From the NCBI GenBank assembly GCA_021234155.1, contig JAJEKV010000002.1, forward strand, positions 29,693,115-29,757,114: 64,000 nt of DNA. The letters are read 5' to 3'. Below are positions 1 through 10,535 of this stretch, piece by piece. Both the position numbers and the translations under genes were made by a program. This DNA comes from Isoetes taiwanensis. Its lineage: Eukaryota; Streptophyta; Lycopodiopsida; Isoetales; Isoetaceae. The notes beneath the pieces are model-generated. The model ran no database searches and was not told the origin of the DNA. It worked only from the letters and a program-made list of their open reading frames with translations. Numbering within the stretch: position 1 is the first letter of the stretch; every line of letters begins with the position of its first letter.

Positions 1-944
1 ATACTTTTTCTTAATTGTAGTCCCCCTGGTAGTTGTGTAAATTGCACTTTCCTTTCTTTGTGTATCTAAGTGTCGATAATGGTACTCAATATCAAATTCA
101 CATTCATAAAGTAAAAGTTGCTATATACTTGTAAAAACTGTAAATAGTGTACTCTTGATGTCTATAAGTAACTTAAAATACATGTCTCGTGCCTTTACAT
201 GGGCAAAGAATTATTACCTCAATGGTAGGCAGACAAGTTGTACTCTTAGTTCACAATGAGTTAGGTGGTGTTGTACTCTTAGTTCACAATGAGCTAGGTG
301 GTGGTTGTCGTGGCTTAACACAATAGATGGATGGATAGATAGATAGGTAGGTAGGTAGGTAGGTAGGTAGATAGATAGGCGTTCGAGAAGGAGGAGGAGA
401 AACACATAGAAGGGTGTTCAAATGGCCATCAAATATGTCAAAGGGATATGAAAGCAAGGATCAATGTTCGCTTATCGTATGGTTTTGACAAAGTGGCAAT
501 GTTTATCACCTTGTCTATACCACCATGGCATAAACAAATGCTCATACATGAACAATTAGATATCAACCAATAAAAAAAAAGAATATATTCTTATTATCCA
601 TGGTTGTTGAGCAAACATAACTAACCTTCAAATCATGCGCTTAAACATCTAGGGATTTTAAGAAACCACTCCTAATTTTAATAAACTAATGCTAGTTTTA
701 ATAAACCATTATGGTATACAAGGCTTATATTGAAATCATCTAATAAACTATAACTAGTTTTAGCAAACCACTATATTATTATTAACTAGCATTAATAACC
801 ATGTTGTAAGCCACTATTAGTTTCGATAAACCGCTATAGCATGTGGTTTTCTTCTCTCGAATGAATTGTTGTATAAAAAACCACATCTATGATGGTTTTC
901 AAATGATCTAATATTGTTTTTTTATGGTTGTTCATTTTTGGGGA
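1..944. other. Non-coding, AT-rich spacer with a microsatellite
   Basis: No supportable gene. It holds a tetranucleotide microsatellite (GATG/GATA/GGTA units, about 322-380) next to a short duplication (the phrase gttgtactcttagttcacaatgag occurs twice at about 236-290). From about 650 to 900 there is a degenerate repeat built on 'aaaccac/gtggttt' words, which recurs at 46740-47320 and 51650-52330. Confidence 0.6.
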
Positions 945-1328
945 AAGATGACGTGCGCAAAGAGATATACCCTGTGTGAATGGGTTATACCATCCCAGAT
1001 GTTTGCAAAGAAGTGGGTGACCGCAATGTGAACAAAATTCGTGTGGAGTGGTGGTGTCCAGTGCACCAATTAAATGCAGTGGCAGAGGAAGAAAGATATA
1101 GAGACTGTTGGACAAAGAAATGAAAGAAAAACCCTATTGAAGGGGATGATTGGGTTGAGTTAGATACTATTTTGTTTTCATAGATCCCAAAGGCTATTCC
1201 ATGCAAGACTGCTAGGGTTACAATACCTATGGAAGTGAGGAAGAAATCTATGGTATCTTTAGGGGTCACTTCTGAGAAGTAATTGGTATTATGTCACTCG
1301 AGATACATATGTAAAATATTTTCGAGAT
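945..1328 (+). repeat. Detached 3' end of the DUF7869-like element
   Basis: This stretch matches 24272-24653, the 3' end of the decayed transposase-like element further right, over about 380 bases with scattered substitutions. Homology begins at 'aaagatgacgtgcgc' and ends at 'aaatattttcga' in both places. The shared right-hand end point suggests a true element terminus. No open frame survives. It shows that the DUF7869-like element is repetitive in this genome. Confidence 0.75.
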
Positions 1329-1980
1329 ACCTATTTCAGGCCAAGCAATGGAATGTTTGTGCCAAAGACTTGCCAGGGACTTCTTCATCATCTCCTGGAT
1401 TTGATCCAAACCCAGAAACTGGAATAAGCCTGCCTTGTTGTAAGCTAGATGCATTTAGAAACTACATAGCATGTCAAAGAAGATAGAAAGGAAGGCAACG
1501 TGTTAGTCATTGTCAAAGAAGTTCAAAATAGTAGAAGAAAGGTTGAATATCTGGCAACATAAATTACCAGTTCTCTAGCATGCGAGTTTGATTCCGCAAT
1601 CCCAAACCAACCCAAACTGAAAAATAAAAATGAGAACCTAAACTCACGGATCGAAATCATCTCCCCCACTGGTGGTATGTAGCGAGTAGGTCGAAGTAAG
1701 GAAACTTCTCGACCGAGGAACTTGTAATTTTGCAGGAGACTTTCAAATTTCCAGAACCACACGATCTGAAAATTAAAGATCCAATGGTACATTCTCTTAA
1801 ACCATTATAGTACACCATTGAGTACATTCTCTTAAACCTTATAGTATTTTGCAAACCTTAGTATACAGTGTACAAAAACTTGTACAGGCATACCCCACAA
1901 ACGAGGATCGCTATGTACGGTCCAGATTGAGGAATAAAGGAAAAATATGCCCATCCGACAGCTCTCGCTGCCCTACGTAA

Positions 1981-2056
1981 CCCCGTGTGAATATGCACCC
2001 AAACCAAAGGGGGTTTACCCCCCGTGTGAATATACACCCAAACCAAAAGGGGTTTA
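1981..2056. repeat. Direct repeat, 37 bp x 2
   Basis: Two adjacent near-identical copies of a 37-bp unit starting ccccgtgtgaatat and ending gggttta. Function unknown. Confidence 0.85.
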
Positions 2057-2440
2057 AGGGGGATTTTAATTAAAATGTGTTAAATACAATAGTTTGTGCT
2101 AATAATGTTAATGGTAGTTGTGTGTTGATTGTTATATTAAAAAAAAATTTGGGCCCTTCGGGCCCTTCTAAAGCCCTTCGGTCACCTCAGGCAGTAAGAA
2201 TGGCATAAATATGTGTAACAATTTTAGAAACACTTGTGCATGCCAACCAATTATATGAGACAAGCCTAGAGAAATAAAACTGCCTTGTTTTAATATAAAT
2301 GCAATAATGTGCAATGGTTGCACGATGGGATGCTGCTACAAGCAAACACAATCATACAAACATACAAATGGCATATGCTGAATTATATGTTCCGAAGCCT
2401 ATGAATGAAATTATCCACCAATATCCATGGGAGAATAGTC

Positions 2441-2545
2441 GTGAATTGTGTTCATCTATAGCATCTTCTCCTAATGTGAATTGTGTTCATCTATAGCATC
2501 TTCTCCTAATGTGAATTGTGTTCATCTATAGCATCTTCTCCTAAT
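2441..2545. repeat. Tandem repeat, 35 bp x 3
   Basis: Three perfect head-to-tail copies of a 35-bp unit beginning gtgaattgtgttcatc and ending cttctcctaat. Confidence 0.9.
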
Positions 2546-3022
2546 GAGAAATAGTCTTGTTTGGAGAAATAGTAAAGAGAACATATGCAAGATGCAAGAG
2601 ACAATACTATTTCAATCTCCATATGATTTGATTATCAGTGACAATAAGCTTATGATCAGCATTTCGTCCTCTATGCAGGAATTTCAAAGTGCTATCCATA
2701 CAAACAAGCCATATATGTTGCCAATCTCTGCATGAAGATCCACAAAACCATAAGGTGTCATTTAGCTGCATCTATCACTGTCGTCAAAAACTTAGAGAAC
2801 TAGGTTCGTCTGGATACAGCATGCTTCCTAAAAGGAGGTTATCAAGGATGATGCACTGAAGAAACCAATGCTCGTTAACTGCAGAGAACCAGAGCTATAT
2901 ATGGCAATACATTCTACACATAAAGCATCGTATATAAAGTATCATACTAGGTTCCTCAATGACATGAAATGAATGCAGGATACTTTCCTCAAACTTGGCC
3001 TTTTGTAGCCGCGTGAGCTTAC

Positions 3023-3645
3023 ATGAGTTAAGCTTATATCATCAGCAACAAGGATGCCACAGAAAGATGCCACAGATGCACCGAGTCCCAAATAGAACAT
3101 GTTTAATGCAACCTGCATTCAGAACAATAGAACATTTTTAATGCAACCTGCACCGAGTCCCAAATAGAACATTTTTAATGCAACCTGCATTCAGTTCAAT
3201 AGGGACTTAAACCTTCCACGCAGAATTACAATTAAAAATTAAAGCATTGCTTTTGTCAATGTTACCCTTGCGACTTCATGCAGAAGCTTGTTCAAGTTTC
3301 CAGTATTATTTCCATAGGAATCAAGAAGCTCTCCCAGCATAATTGCCATAAATGGCAAGGACATGCCATCGACAATCGCTCCTATTGTTCCAATTATCAT
3401 GTAGATGATATCCAGTGGACTCGCAAATTGAAATAGCTTATGGAAAGGGACAGTATTTCTTTCATCTTTCTAGCCATTTTGGGGCGGGAGAAGATCTTCC
3501 TTTTTATCCTTTTCCTCGGGTACAGAAACCTCCTTTTCATCTGATACATTCTTTCCCCTTTCTGATCCCTGAATAATTTCTATTTCTTGTGGAACAGAGT
3601 AATCCATTTCTCTGAGTAAATCCCTGAATGGCGGCATTTCAAGAC
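3023..3645 (-). pseudogene. ABCB-type (P-glycoprotein/MDR) ABC transporter, exons 2-3
   Basis: ABCB proteins are plasma-membrane ATP-driven exporters (auxin, lipids, xenobiotics). Exon 2 (3645-3266) encodes an acidic linker, then VPFHKLFQFASPLD and the first membrane segment of transmembrane domain 1 (IIYMIIGTIGAIVDGMSLPF). Exon 3 (3112-3023) continues VALNMFYLGLGASVASF. Splice sites are visible: acceptor tttgcag at 3646, donor gtaaca after 3266, acceptor aatgcag before 3112. A TAG interrupts exon 2 (after the residues PPQNG), and exon 3 loses the family pattern after about 20 residues, so this is a broken or partial copy. The exon 3 acceptor region is tandemly duplicated at 3090-3200. I infer ABCB from the conserved N-terminal pattern; no nucleotide-binding domain lies in the window. 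Confidence 0.7.
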
Positions 3646-3825
3646 CTGCAAAAACAAATCAGTACAAGAATCTTTAAGAAGTCCTCGTAGTATCAAAAAA
3701 GTTTCAAGGCAGATCGAGGGGCTTTCGTGTAATTTCATGGCGGATTAGAAAGAAAGCCGGCAAGTAGCATGTGCAAAATCTTTGAGAAAGTTATAAGAAT
3801 ACATACTCTGGATTAAAAAACGGAC

Positions 3826-3842
3826 CTGCAGCTTGGAATACC
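3826..3842 (-). pseudogene. 3' end of ABCB-like exon 1, left of the Copia insertion
   Basis: The last bases of the exon interrupted by the Copia element, ending with a donor (GCAG then gtccg). With the element removed, the final Gly codon is split by the intron and continues in phase into exon 2 at 3645. The ATACC at 3838-3842 is the left target-site duplication. Confidence 0.6.
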
Positions 3843-4065
3843 TAAAGAAGCAAGAAATCCCCAAAAAGCCCGTTTCCCTCTTCTCTATTCCATCTTTTAT
3901 ACAGAATACAACGGTTCTTTACACGTCACAATATCTTAACTCCTAGTTTAACTACTTCTATAAATGGACAACAGACAGCATATTTCCTGATGTTATAATG
4001 ATGCGTTCCACTGATGTGCTTGATGTGGTGCTTGATGTGCTTGATGTGCTTGATGTGTTCCAATA
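3843..4065 (-). repeat. Copia 3' LTR
   Basis: 223 bp. On the element's strand it starts TATTGGAACA and ends CTTTA, so termini are TA...TA rather than TG...CA. It contains short repeats of 'cttgatgtg' and 'tataaat'. Confidence 0.95.
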
Positions 4066-4094
4066 CTCCCCCTCGGAAGGAAATATGAACGAAT

Positions 4095-5519
4095 TCAAAC
4101 TTTCTTCATGCCTAATTCTTCAACACATTCCAAGAACCTTTTCCTTGGTAGTGGCTTTGTAAACATATCTGTTGTCATCTTCTGGGTGGATAGATACGTG
4201 ACCTTGATTTTCCCTTGCTCAATCTTTTCTCTTGTAAAATGATACTGGATCTCAATGTGCTTTGCTTTGGTGAAATTGGTCGGATTTCTCGCCAAGGATA
4301 TTGCAGCCTGATTGTCACAGAATATAGCCACAGGCCCTTGTTGATCTTCCCCAAGTTCCTTGATTAACCTTTGGAGCCAAATTGCCTCCTTGGCTGCTGC
4401 ACACAGAGCCATATATTCTGATTCACAGCTCGAAACCGCAATTGCTTTCTGCTTCTTGCTACACCAGCTAACTACTCCCCCTTGGAGCAGGAAGCAGTAC
4501 CCCGTACGAGAGTATCGTTCCATGAGATCCCCACCATAATCTGCATCAGCAAACCCATGCAAACCATTCTGCCCAGAGAATTGAAGCCCAAGATCCTGTG
4601 TAGTATGTAAATACCTCAGAATGCGACACACTGCCTTCCAATGTTCTGGACCCGGACAACTCAAAAACTGACTGACCGTAACTACAGCAGCACTTAGATC
4701 CGGCCTCGTGCAAACCATGAGATGCATAAGACTACCGACTGCACTCTGAAAAGGGATATCTTGCATGTAGGCCGCATCTTCTGGACTGGAAGGAGCCATA
4801 TCCCGGGTAAGGTGGATGGACGGCGCAGCTGGCGTAGACAAATCCTTACAATCTGTAAAGCCAAACTTGTTGAGAATCCCTTGGATATTTTTAGCCTGAT
4901 TAAGGGTAAGCACACATTCAGCTCTATTTCTGACCACCTTGATCCCCAAAAAGAAACTCAAACTGCCTAAATCGGTCATCTGGAATCTCTGTGACAAAAG
5001 CATCTTGAGATGATCTAGACTGCTGCGATTTGTGCTAGCCAGAAGGAGATCATCTACATACAAGACAATAATAAGCCATTCATGCTCAGTTTTTCTACTG
5101 TAGATATTCCAATCAGATTGACTGCGCTGGAATCCATGTGTGGTGAAGAAACAGTTGATAGTCTGATACCAAGCTCTTGGTGACTGGCGCAGCCCATAGA
5201 TGGACCTCTTGAGTTTGCATACCATCTGTGATTTGCCAGAGCACTCGAATCCAGGAGGTTGCCTCATGAATACGTCTTCATCTAGAGTCCCATGCAAAAA
5301 TGCCGTCTTGACATCCATTTGATCTAATTCCATATCATGTGCATTTGCGATGGCCAACACTGCTCTGATGGACGAAAGTCTAGCCACAGAGGAGAATGTT
5401 TCATGAAAGTCAATCCCAGGAATTTGAGAGCATCCCTGAGCCACTAATCTCGCTTTATACCGCTGCACGTTGCTCTGCTCATTATATTTGACTTTGTAAA
5501 TCCATTTGCATCCTACAAG
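4095..5519 (-). CDS. Copia reverse transcriptase and RNase H
   Basis: This frame carries the Copia RT (VQRYKARLVAQG near the start, MDVKTAFLHGTL, the SIYGLRQSPRAW block, and the catalytic YVDD box followed by LLLAS) and a Copia RNase H ending in DMFTKPLPRKRF. RT copies element RNA into cDNA; RNase H removes the RNA strand. The ~475 residues end at a stop about 30 bases before the 3' LTR. It is out of frame with the integrase segment by one base at about 5520, where the conserved 'GCKWIYKVK' continuation lies in this frame. Otherwise it is open throughout, unlike every other element here. Confidence 0.95.
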   Translation of the reverse strand, partial: LVGCKWIYKVKYNEQSNVQRYKARLVAQGCSQIPGIDFHETFSSVARLSSIRAVLAIANAHDMELDQMDVKTAFLHGTLDEDVFMRQPPGFECSGKSQMVCKLKRSIYGLRQSPRAWYQTINCFFTTHGFQRSQSDWNIYSRKTEHEWLIIVLYVDDLLLASTNRSSLDHLKMLLSQRFQMTDLGSLSFFLGIKVVRNRAECVLTLNQAKNIQGILNKFGFTDCKDLSTPAAPSIHLTRDMAPSSPEDAAYMQDIPFQSAVGSLMHLMVCTRPDLSAAVVTVSQFLSCPGPEHWKAVCRILRYLHTTQDLGLQFSGQNGLHGFADADYGGDLMERYSRTGYCFLLQGGVVSWCSKKQKAIAVSSCESEYMALCAAAKEAIWLQRLIKELGEDQQGPVAIFCDNQAAISLARNPTNFTKAKHIEIQYHFTREKIEQGKIKVTYLSTQKMTTDMFTKPLPRKRFLECVEELGMKKV

Positions 5520-7535
5520 ACGCTGCCTGCAGGCAAAGGAACCAATTCCCAGGTGTCATTCGCTTGAAGTGATTGGAACTCTTCTTCCATTGCCTTCTGC
5601 CATAGCGGAGCTTCTGCACACCTGCGAGCCTCTTGAAATGTGGCTGGTTCATCAATGGTCACTGAGCAAGTTAACGCAAACCTTTCAAGATTTCGTGCCG
5701 TAGGCTTCCAAGACCTCGCTGATCTCCTTAGTGGAGGGTCAGAAGCTTGTACATTTGAGCCAGAATCTTGTACAGGTGAAGATATATGAGAGGAAGGAGA
5801 ACACGGACCAGGCCCACCTCCTATTTCATCACCAAATTCTGACTTATCACTATCAGACTCACTATCACTGTCATACACAGATTCAATTTCCATCTGATCA
5901 CAATCCAAAGAGTTTGCTTTGCCGAGACTGAAATCATGTTCATCAAACTTCACACTTCTGCGGTTGAGCATCCTTTTTGTGATAGGATCCCAAAGTTTGT
6001 ACCCTTTGCTCTCTGAACAGTAACCCAAAAACACACATTTGATGCTCTTTTCTGCTAGTTTACCTTGTGTTCTTTCCTCTTTGCTCAGGTAGACATAGGC
6101 TGTGCATCCAAATACACGCAAGTGTTTGACAGATGGCTTGACCCCACTCCAGGCTGCTTCGGGAACCATATTGTCAAGTGCTTTGGTAGGCAAACGATTC
6201 TGAATGTACACTGCCATGCTCACTGCTTCTGCCCAGAAACGTGACTGTAGCTGCTTGCCTAGAAGCAAAGCTCTTGCTCCCTCGACCACAGTTCGATTTT
6301 TACGCTCCACGACCCCATTCTGCTCATGCTCATAGGGTATAGATGTCTCATGCCTTATACCATGACCTTCCAAAAATTTCTGGAACCTTCCGCCCATGAA
6401 TTCACCTCCTCGGTCTGTCCGAATTCTCTTGATCTTCATGTCTTTCTCATTTTCAACCTCCAACTTCCACCGGGTAAACTCTTCAAAAGTATGGGACTTC
6501 CTTTTGAGAAAAAATGCCCAAGCCTTCCTGGTCAAATCATCAATGATGAGCAGAAAGTACTTGCTGCCTCCAAGTGAGAGAACTCGAGCAGGCCCCCATA
6601 AATCCATATGCACTAAACCGAGCGGTTTGGTTGCTCGCACTGCACCACCTTTTGGAAACGGAGTCTTACTGATCTTTCCTTTGGCACAACCCTCACAGAG
6701 ATGCTTGGTCTTGCCTTTCAAAGGTGGCAAATCTTCAACCAGACCCAATTTTGACAATCTTCCTAATGTCCTGAAATTGGAATGCCCCATCCGTTCGTGC
6801 CATGTTTGCAAGTTGCTGTCACATCCATTTATCACAAAAGCTTGTGGTCCTGCAGCCCAAGTGAGACGATACAGCTTGCCAAACCTCTGTCCTTGTGCTA
6901 TTACCTGCTTTTGAGGTCCACGAATCACACACTTGCCACTCCCGAATGTGAGCTTGAGATTTGCATCATCCATTTGTGAAACTGACAGCAAATTGACTGG
7001 CAGACCTGGCACATAAAGCACCTCGGTTACTTCCTTATCCTCTTCCCCAAGTTTGACCTTGATTGTGCCTGTACCAGCCACTCTAAGCTTGCCCTTTCCT
7101 GTTTGTACTGTCCTTCCAATTGCTTCTTCCTTGAATTCGCAAAACAGGTCTTTCCGTGGCGTCATGTGATCTGTTGCACCAGAATCCAAAAACCAAGCAT
7201 CCTCCTCATGTGCAAACATAGCACATATAGTGGTTTTGATACTGTGATCTCTCACAATCCATGATGTACACCATGCTATGGTCTGCTCAATCTTTCCCCA
7301 AAGCATTTCCTTCCAAGTGCTATTTTCCTCAACTCTGGCCATGAAGTTGCCATCACTAGTCTCGTCATCTTCCTCTTCACTTTCACTCTCTGATTCAATG
7401 TGAGCCACATGTGCTTTAGTAGCCCTGTTTTTCTTCTTAGCCACTAACTTCCCTTTTCCTTTGACATCCTCATTCTTTGGATTTTCCTTGTTACTTTCTC
7501 CACAATTCTTGCAATATGGCCAACCTTGTTACATT
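5513..7535 (-). CDS. Copia protease and integrase
   Basis: The frame follows the gag zinc knuckle. In order: aspartic protease motif WFLDSGATDHMTP; GAG-pre-integrase HHCC zinc finger (HERMGHSN...CEGCAKGK); integrase core with D (VHMDLWGP), D (RTDRGGEF) and E (NGVVERKNRT); then an acidic serine-rich linker before the RT. Together they mature the polyprotein and insert cDNA. The frame ends with a premature stop at 5513 caused by a one-base shift. No ATG is needed here; this is the continuation of a gag-pol polyprotein. Confidence 0.95.
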
Positions 7536-8202
7536 TGTAACAGGTCCTTGTCTCAGCACGTTCCCTACCTGCATACAAGGCAGTAGAGTCTCTACTCCCA
7601 CCACCTCTCTCAGGCTTCTTTCTGCTAGTTCGGACAGCCTCCTCCTGCAGGATTTGTGTGCAAGCCCAGTCTAGGCTTACGTCCTTTGCGCCTCCTATGA
7701 CTGCTCGTACTCCATCAAATGCTGGTGGGAGCCCTACCACCAAAGCTCCGACAATTGCATCCTCGGGTAAAGCTTTACCCATTCCTTGCAATTGTTTTGC
7801 AGCAGTCCTGATCCCCTCAATATAGCTTGATGCATCCTCACAATCTTTCAATTTTGCAGTAAAGATTTGAGCATAAAGCATCACTTGCTGGGAGAACTGA
7901 TCCTTTCTAAAAGCATTGATCAGATAATCCCATGCTTCTTTGGCTGTGGATGCCTCTTCAATACAAGGAATTTGCCCATCATTCACGTACTTCATGATCC
8001 GATTCTTAGCCTTCCAGTTAAGTTGCACCCACTTGGCCATCTCCTCCTTTGACCCACTGTCATCTTTCTTCAGGATTGGAGCTGTTTCCTCTCCCGAGCA
8101 CACTCCCCACAATCCCTTTTCTGCCAAAATTCCCCTGGTTTTGATAAACCACACATATGAATTAGCAACAGTAAGCTTTTCGATGGATCCCTTTGTAGAC
8201 AT
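7444..8202 (-). CDS. Copia Gag (capsid/nucleocapsid)
   Basis: I place the start at the ATG at 8202 (MSTKGSIEKL), about 40 bases after the primer-binding site; the frame is open further upstream into the PBS, but that is not needed. It has the UBN2/DUF4219-type Copia gag fold (W..W.....AW..L...F.......QV..Y....) and ends in a CCHC zinc knuckle. Three of the four ligands (CYKCNKVGH) are in this frame; the last Cys (KNC) is in the next frame. The shift therefore falls inside the knuckle at about 7520. Confidence 0.92.
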   Translation of the reverse strand: MSTKGSIEKLTVANSYVWFIKTRGILAEKGLWGVCSGEETAPILKKDDSGSKEEMAKWVQLNWKAKNRIMKYVNDGQIPCIEEASTAKEAWDYLINAFRKDQFSQQVMLYAQIFTAKLKDCEDASSYIEGIRTAAKQLQGMGKALPEDAIVGALVVGLPPAFDGVRAVIGGAKDVSLDWACTQILQEEAVRTSRKKPERGGGSRDSTALYAGRERAETRTCYKCNKVGHIARIVEKVTRKIQRMRMSKEKGS

Positions 8203-8242
8203 GATTCTTTGCAAGATCGGTATTTCTAATATGTTTAGAAAT

Positions 8243-8257
8243 CCGGCTCTGATACCA
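8243..8257 (-). promoter_or_regulatory. Copia primer-binding site
   Basis: Minus-strand tggtatcagagccgg directly abuts the 5' LTR and matches the 3' end complement of initiator tRNA-Met, the usual plant Copia primer. Confidence 0.95.
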
Positions 8258-8480
8258 TAAAGAAACAAGAAATCCCCAAAAAGCCCGTTTCCCTCTTCTC
8301 TATTCCATCTTTTATACAGAATACAACGGTTCTTTACACGTCACAATATCTTAACTCCTAGTTTAACTACTTCTATAAATGGACAACAGACAGCATATTT
8401 CCTGATGTTATAATGATGCGTTCCACTGATGTGCTTGATGTGGTGCTTGATGTGCTTGATGTGCTTGATGTGTTCCAATA
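8258..8480 (-). repeat. Copia 5' LTR
   Basis: 223 bp, matching the 3' LTR except for one visible substitution near the inner end (gaaacaag here versus gaagcaag). The near identity implies a recent insertion. ATACC at 8481-8485 is the right duplication. Confidence 0.95.
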
Positions 8481-8485
8481 ATACC

Positions 8486-8793
8486 AATGCGGACAAGAAG
8501 ACAGATCTGTAGTAGCGACATGCAAGATGAACGTCCACACAGGGATCCTCTGTAAGGCCCAAGATATGGCTAAGAACGTCCTCCTCTTCGAACGGATCTC
8601 GCCATAGCTCCTCCACAGAATCCTCCACAGACCCTTCTTCGCTTTCTTCCTTCAAAATCGCCCCTTGAGACCCATCTGTGGTGCTCGAATCTGGACTGCA
8701 GCATTCTTCCGACCCCATAGCTTCTTCTGCAGACCACATAGAAAAATTTTGGAAACTCCCAGAACCTACTAGGCTGTACAATCCGGAATCCAT
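8486..8793 (-). pseudogene. 5' part of ABCB-like exon 1, interrupted by Copia
   Basis: Starting at ATG 8793 (MDSGLYSLVGSGSF) the frame is open for about 100 residues to the Copia insertion. It is acidic and serine-rich with a run of Glu (EESEEGSVEDSVEEL), with no known domain. Removing the element and one ATACC joins it to 3842-3826 and, through a phase-1 intron, to the ABCB exon at 3645. Either this is a true ABCB first exon with an unusual acidic leader, or translation really begins at the Met in exon 2 and this is a 5' exon of another kind. Confidence 0.5.
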
Positions 8794-8799
8794 CGAGTT

Positions 8800-9387
8800 G
8801 CACAAAAAAATCATGAGATGTGGCTCCTTTGCCTTTGCCTTCCCGAGCCCTGAAAGAAGAAAATGTCGAAACAAACTCCAAAAAACCCTAAAATACCTTT
8901 GTTCGATGCCTGCATGTTTGATTTTTAGATATGTAGAAAAATCATAGGTATGACCATTGAAAAATGCCACTAAATTTGGAGTGACAGTATGTGCACTCTA
9001 GATATACCGATTAGTATGTCTCACAAAATACTATCATCAAATCATATAAAAACCATTGGAAAAAAAGTATAAAAATACAAAAGAAATCCCATGTTATTAC
9101 GCTACATATTAGCTAAGTTGTTCTCACAGATGGATAGGCTAGAAATCCAGAAATTCTTGTGGGCGATTAGGCAAGCCTGTTAAAAAAAAAATCAAAGCAC
9201 TATAATATGATTTTATGCTTGATAGTATCTTTTAACCTTAATTAAATATAAAAACAAGGTCTAAAATATTTTAGACAAAGGGCATACCCATTTCACGTAA
9301 TGATGATAGTGAAATGCCATCTCAACACAAGACAAACAATAAAATGACATCATTATATTAACAATATTATCGTAAATAGTAACCTTA
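8800..9387. other. Spacer upstream of the ABCB-like gene
   Basis: AT-rich sequence with no recognisable gene. The first 100-200 bases would contain any promoter of the minus-strand gene, but I see no convincing TATA box. Confidence 0.4.
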
Positions 9388-9416
9388 CTAGAAACGTGTG
9401 CCCGGCGATGCCGGGC
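9388..9416 (-). mobile_element. Helitron-like 3' terminus
   Basis: On the minus strand a GC-rich hairpin (gcccggcatcgccgggc, 9416-9400) is followed by 8 bases and CTAG, then host T. This is the diagnostic Helitron 3' end (hairpin about 10 nt before CTRR, insertion before T). Similar ends lie at 15472 and 38704. The body would extend to the right; I could not define its 5' TC end or find a Rep/helicase gene. Confidence 0.6.
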
Positions 9417-9488
9417 ATTAGTCATCATGTGTGTAGAAATGTTGGACGTGTGTGAATGTGAGTATCTGTTGGTTGCGACTTCTCTCGT

Positions 9489-10535
9489 GTGATTCAAGAT
9501 TGGATTTCAAAAGTCCAAAATGTATATCCTATGGAATATGCCAATTCCTCATCACCCACCCCTAGAATTTTCCCTTCGGACAAGCCTAAAACCAAACTGA
9601 AGATTGAAAATAAGAATGCCTTTTTCCTAGCCACTGGTTCCAGCATATTTATGACCTTCAGCCTTCTCTCGTATGTGATTCAAGATTGGATTTCAAAAGT
9701 CCAAAATGGTGCCACGATAGTATAAAACTTGGTGATTGCAATTCTTCCTTGCAACCTTGGAGATGATAGTATAAAACTTGGTGATCGCAATTTTTCCTTG
9801 CAACCTTGAGATCGCACTATAGGCAAATATGGTTAGCATTTAGATTCTTCATTTAGTTGTTATGGATATGTTTCTCCTTTCTTTTTAGTTGATTGCTTAT
9901 TGGAAGATGAAACAAAGCCATGTTGGTCACACCCTTCTTCATTTAGTTGTTATGGATATGTTTCTCCTTTCTTTTTAGTTGATTGCTCATTGGAAGATGA
10001 AACAAAGCCATGTTGGTCACACCGGTAGTGTCATGATAACATGAATGCAATTCAATATATAGCACCTTATAGTTTGATCACTTAACCTCTTTAAAGTTTC
10101 GAAGGGGTATTTATTCAATATATGACACCTTATAGTTTGATCAGTTAACCCCTTTAAGGTTTCGAAGGGGTATTTTGTTCATGGGGAATCCTGTATTTTC
10201 CCATTATGAATACATATGTATAGATGACTAATAATTCTGATAAATGCAAGAATAACAGTTCAAACTGAGTGCTCAAATGTTTCAGTATATCCTGTGTTTT
10301 CCCATTATGAATACATATGTATAGATGACTAATAATTATGATAAATGCAAGAATAAGAGTTCAAACTGAGTGCTCAAATGTTTCAGTATTTTGAGTACGA
10401 AGATAATCTTCATAACCACTTTTTTTACATTATACTTCAAAAGAGTTCAAATTGAGAGCTAAAATGTTCCAGTATTTTGAGTGCCAAGATAATCTTCATA
10501 ACCACTTCTTTACATTATACTTCAAGTTTTTCATC
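9489..10535. repeat. Chain of paired local duplications
   Basis: Successive segments each occur twice and then give way to the next: a 34-bp word at 9489 and 9676; about 49 bp from 9715; about 88 bp from 9847 and 9935; about 61 bp from 10051; about 99 bp from 10190; about 86 bp from 10357. The pattern is AABBCCDD rather than one tandem array. No gene is recognised. Confidence 0.8.

Larger units (their letters stand above)
1329..3022. other. Non-coding stretch
   Basis: No gene recognised. It contains two short tandem repeats listed separately and a hairpin (gggcccttcgggccc, about 2153). The small open frames here have no recognisable domain. Confidence 0.5.
3843..8480 (-). mobile_element. Near-complete Ty1/Copia LTR retrotransposon
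   Basis: The element reads right to left. Two 223-bp LTRs (3843-4065 and 8258-8480) differ, as far as I can see, at one base. The 5-bp duplication ATACC flanks both ends (3838-3842 and 8481-8485). A primer-binding site complementary to initiator tRNA-Met (tggtatcagagccgg on the minus strand, 8243-8257) adjoins the 5' LTR, and a purine tract adjoins the 3' LTR at about 4066-4080. The order gag, protease, integrase, reverse transcriptase, RNase H defines Copia. Total length 4638 bp. Two single-base frame shifts interrupt gag-pol, so this copy is probably not autonomous unless they are sequencing errors or programmed. Confidence 0.97.

Noticed and set aside
214-405. Frame encoding repeated Tyr-Leu-Pro-Thr
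   Set aside because: Product of the GATA/GGTA microsatellite read on the minus strand.
4694-6979. Several plus-strand open frames across the Copia region
   Set aside because: All are opposite-strand shadows of the pol gene.
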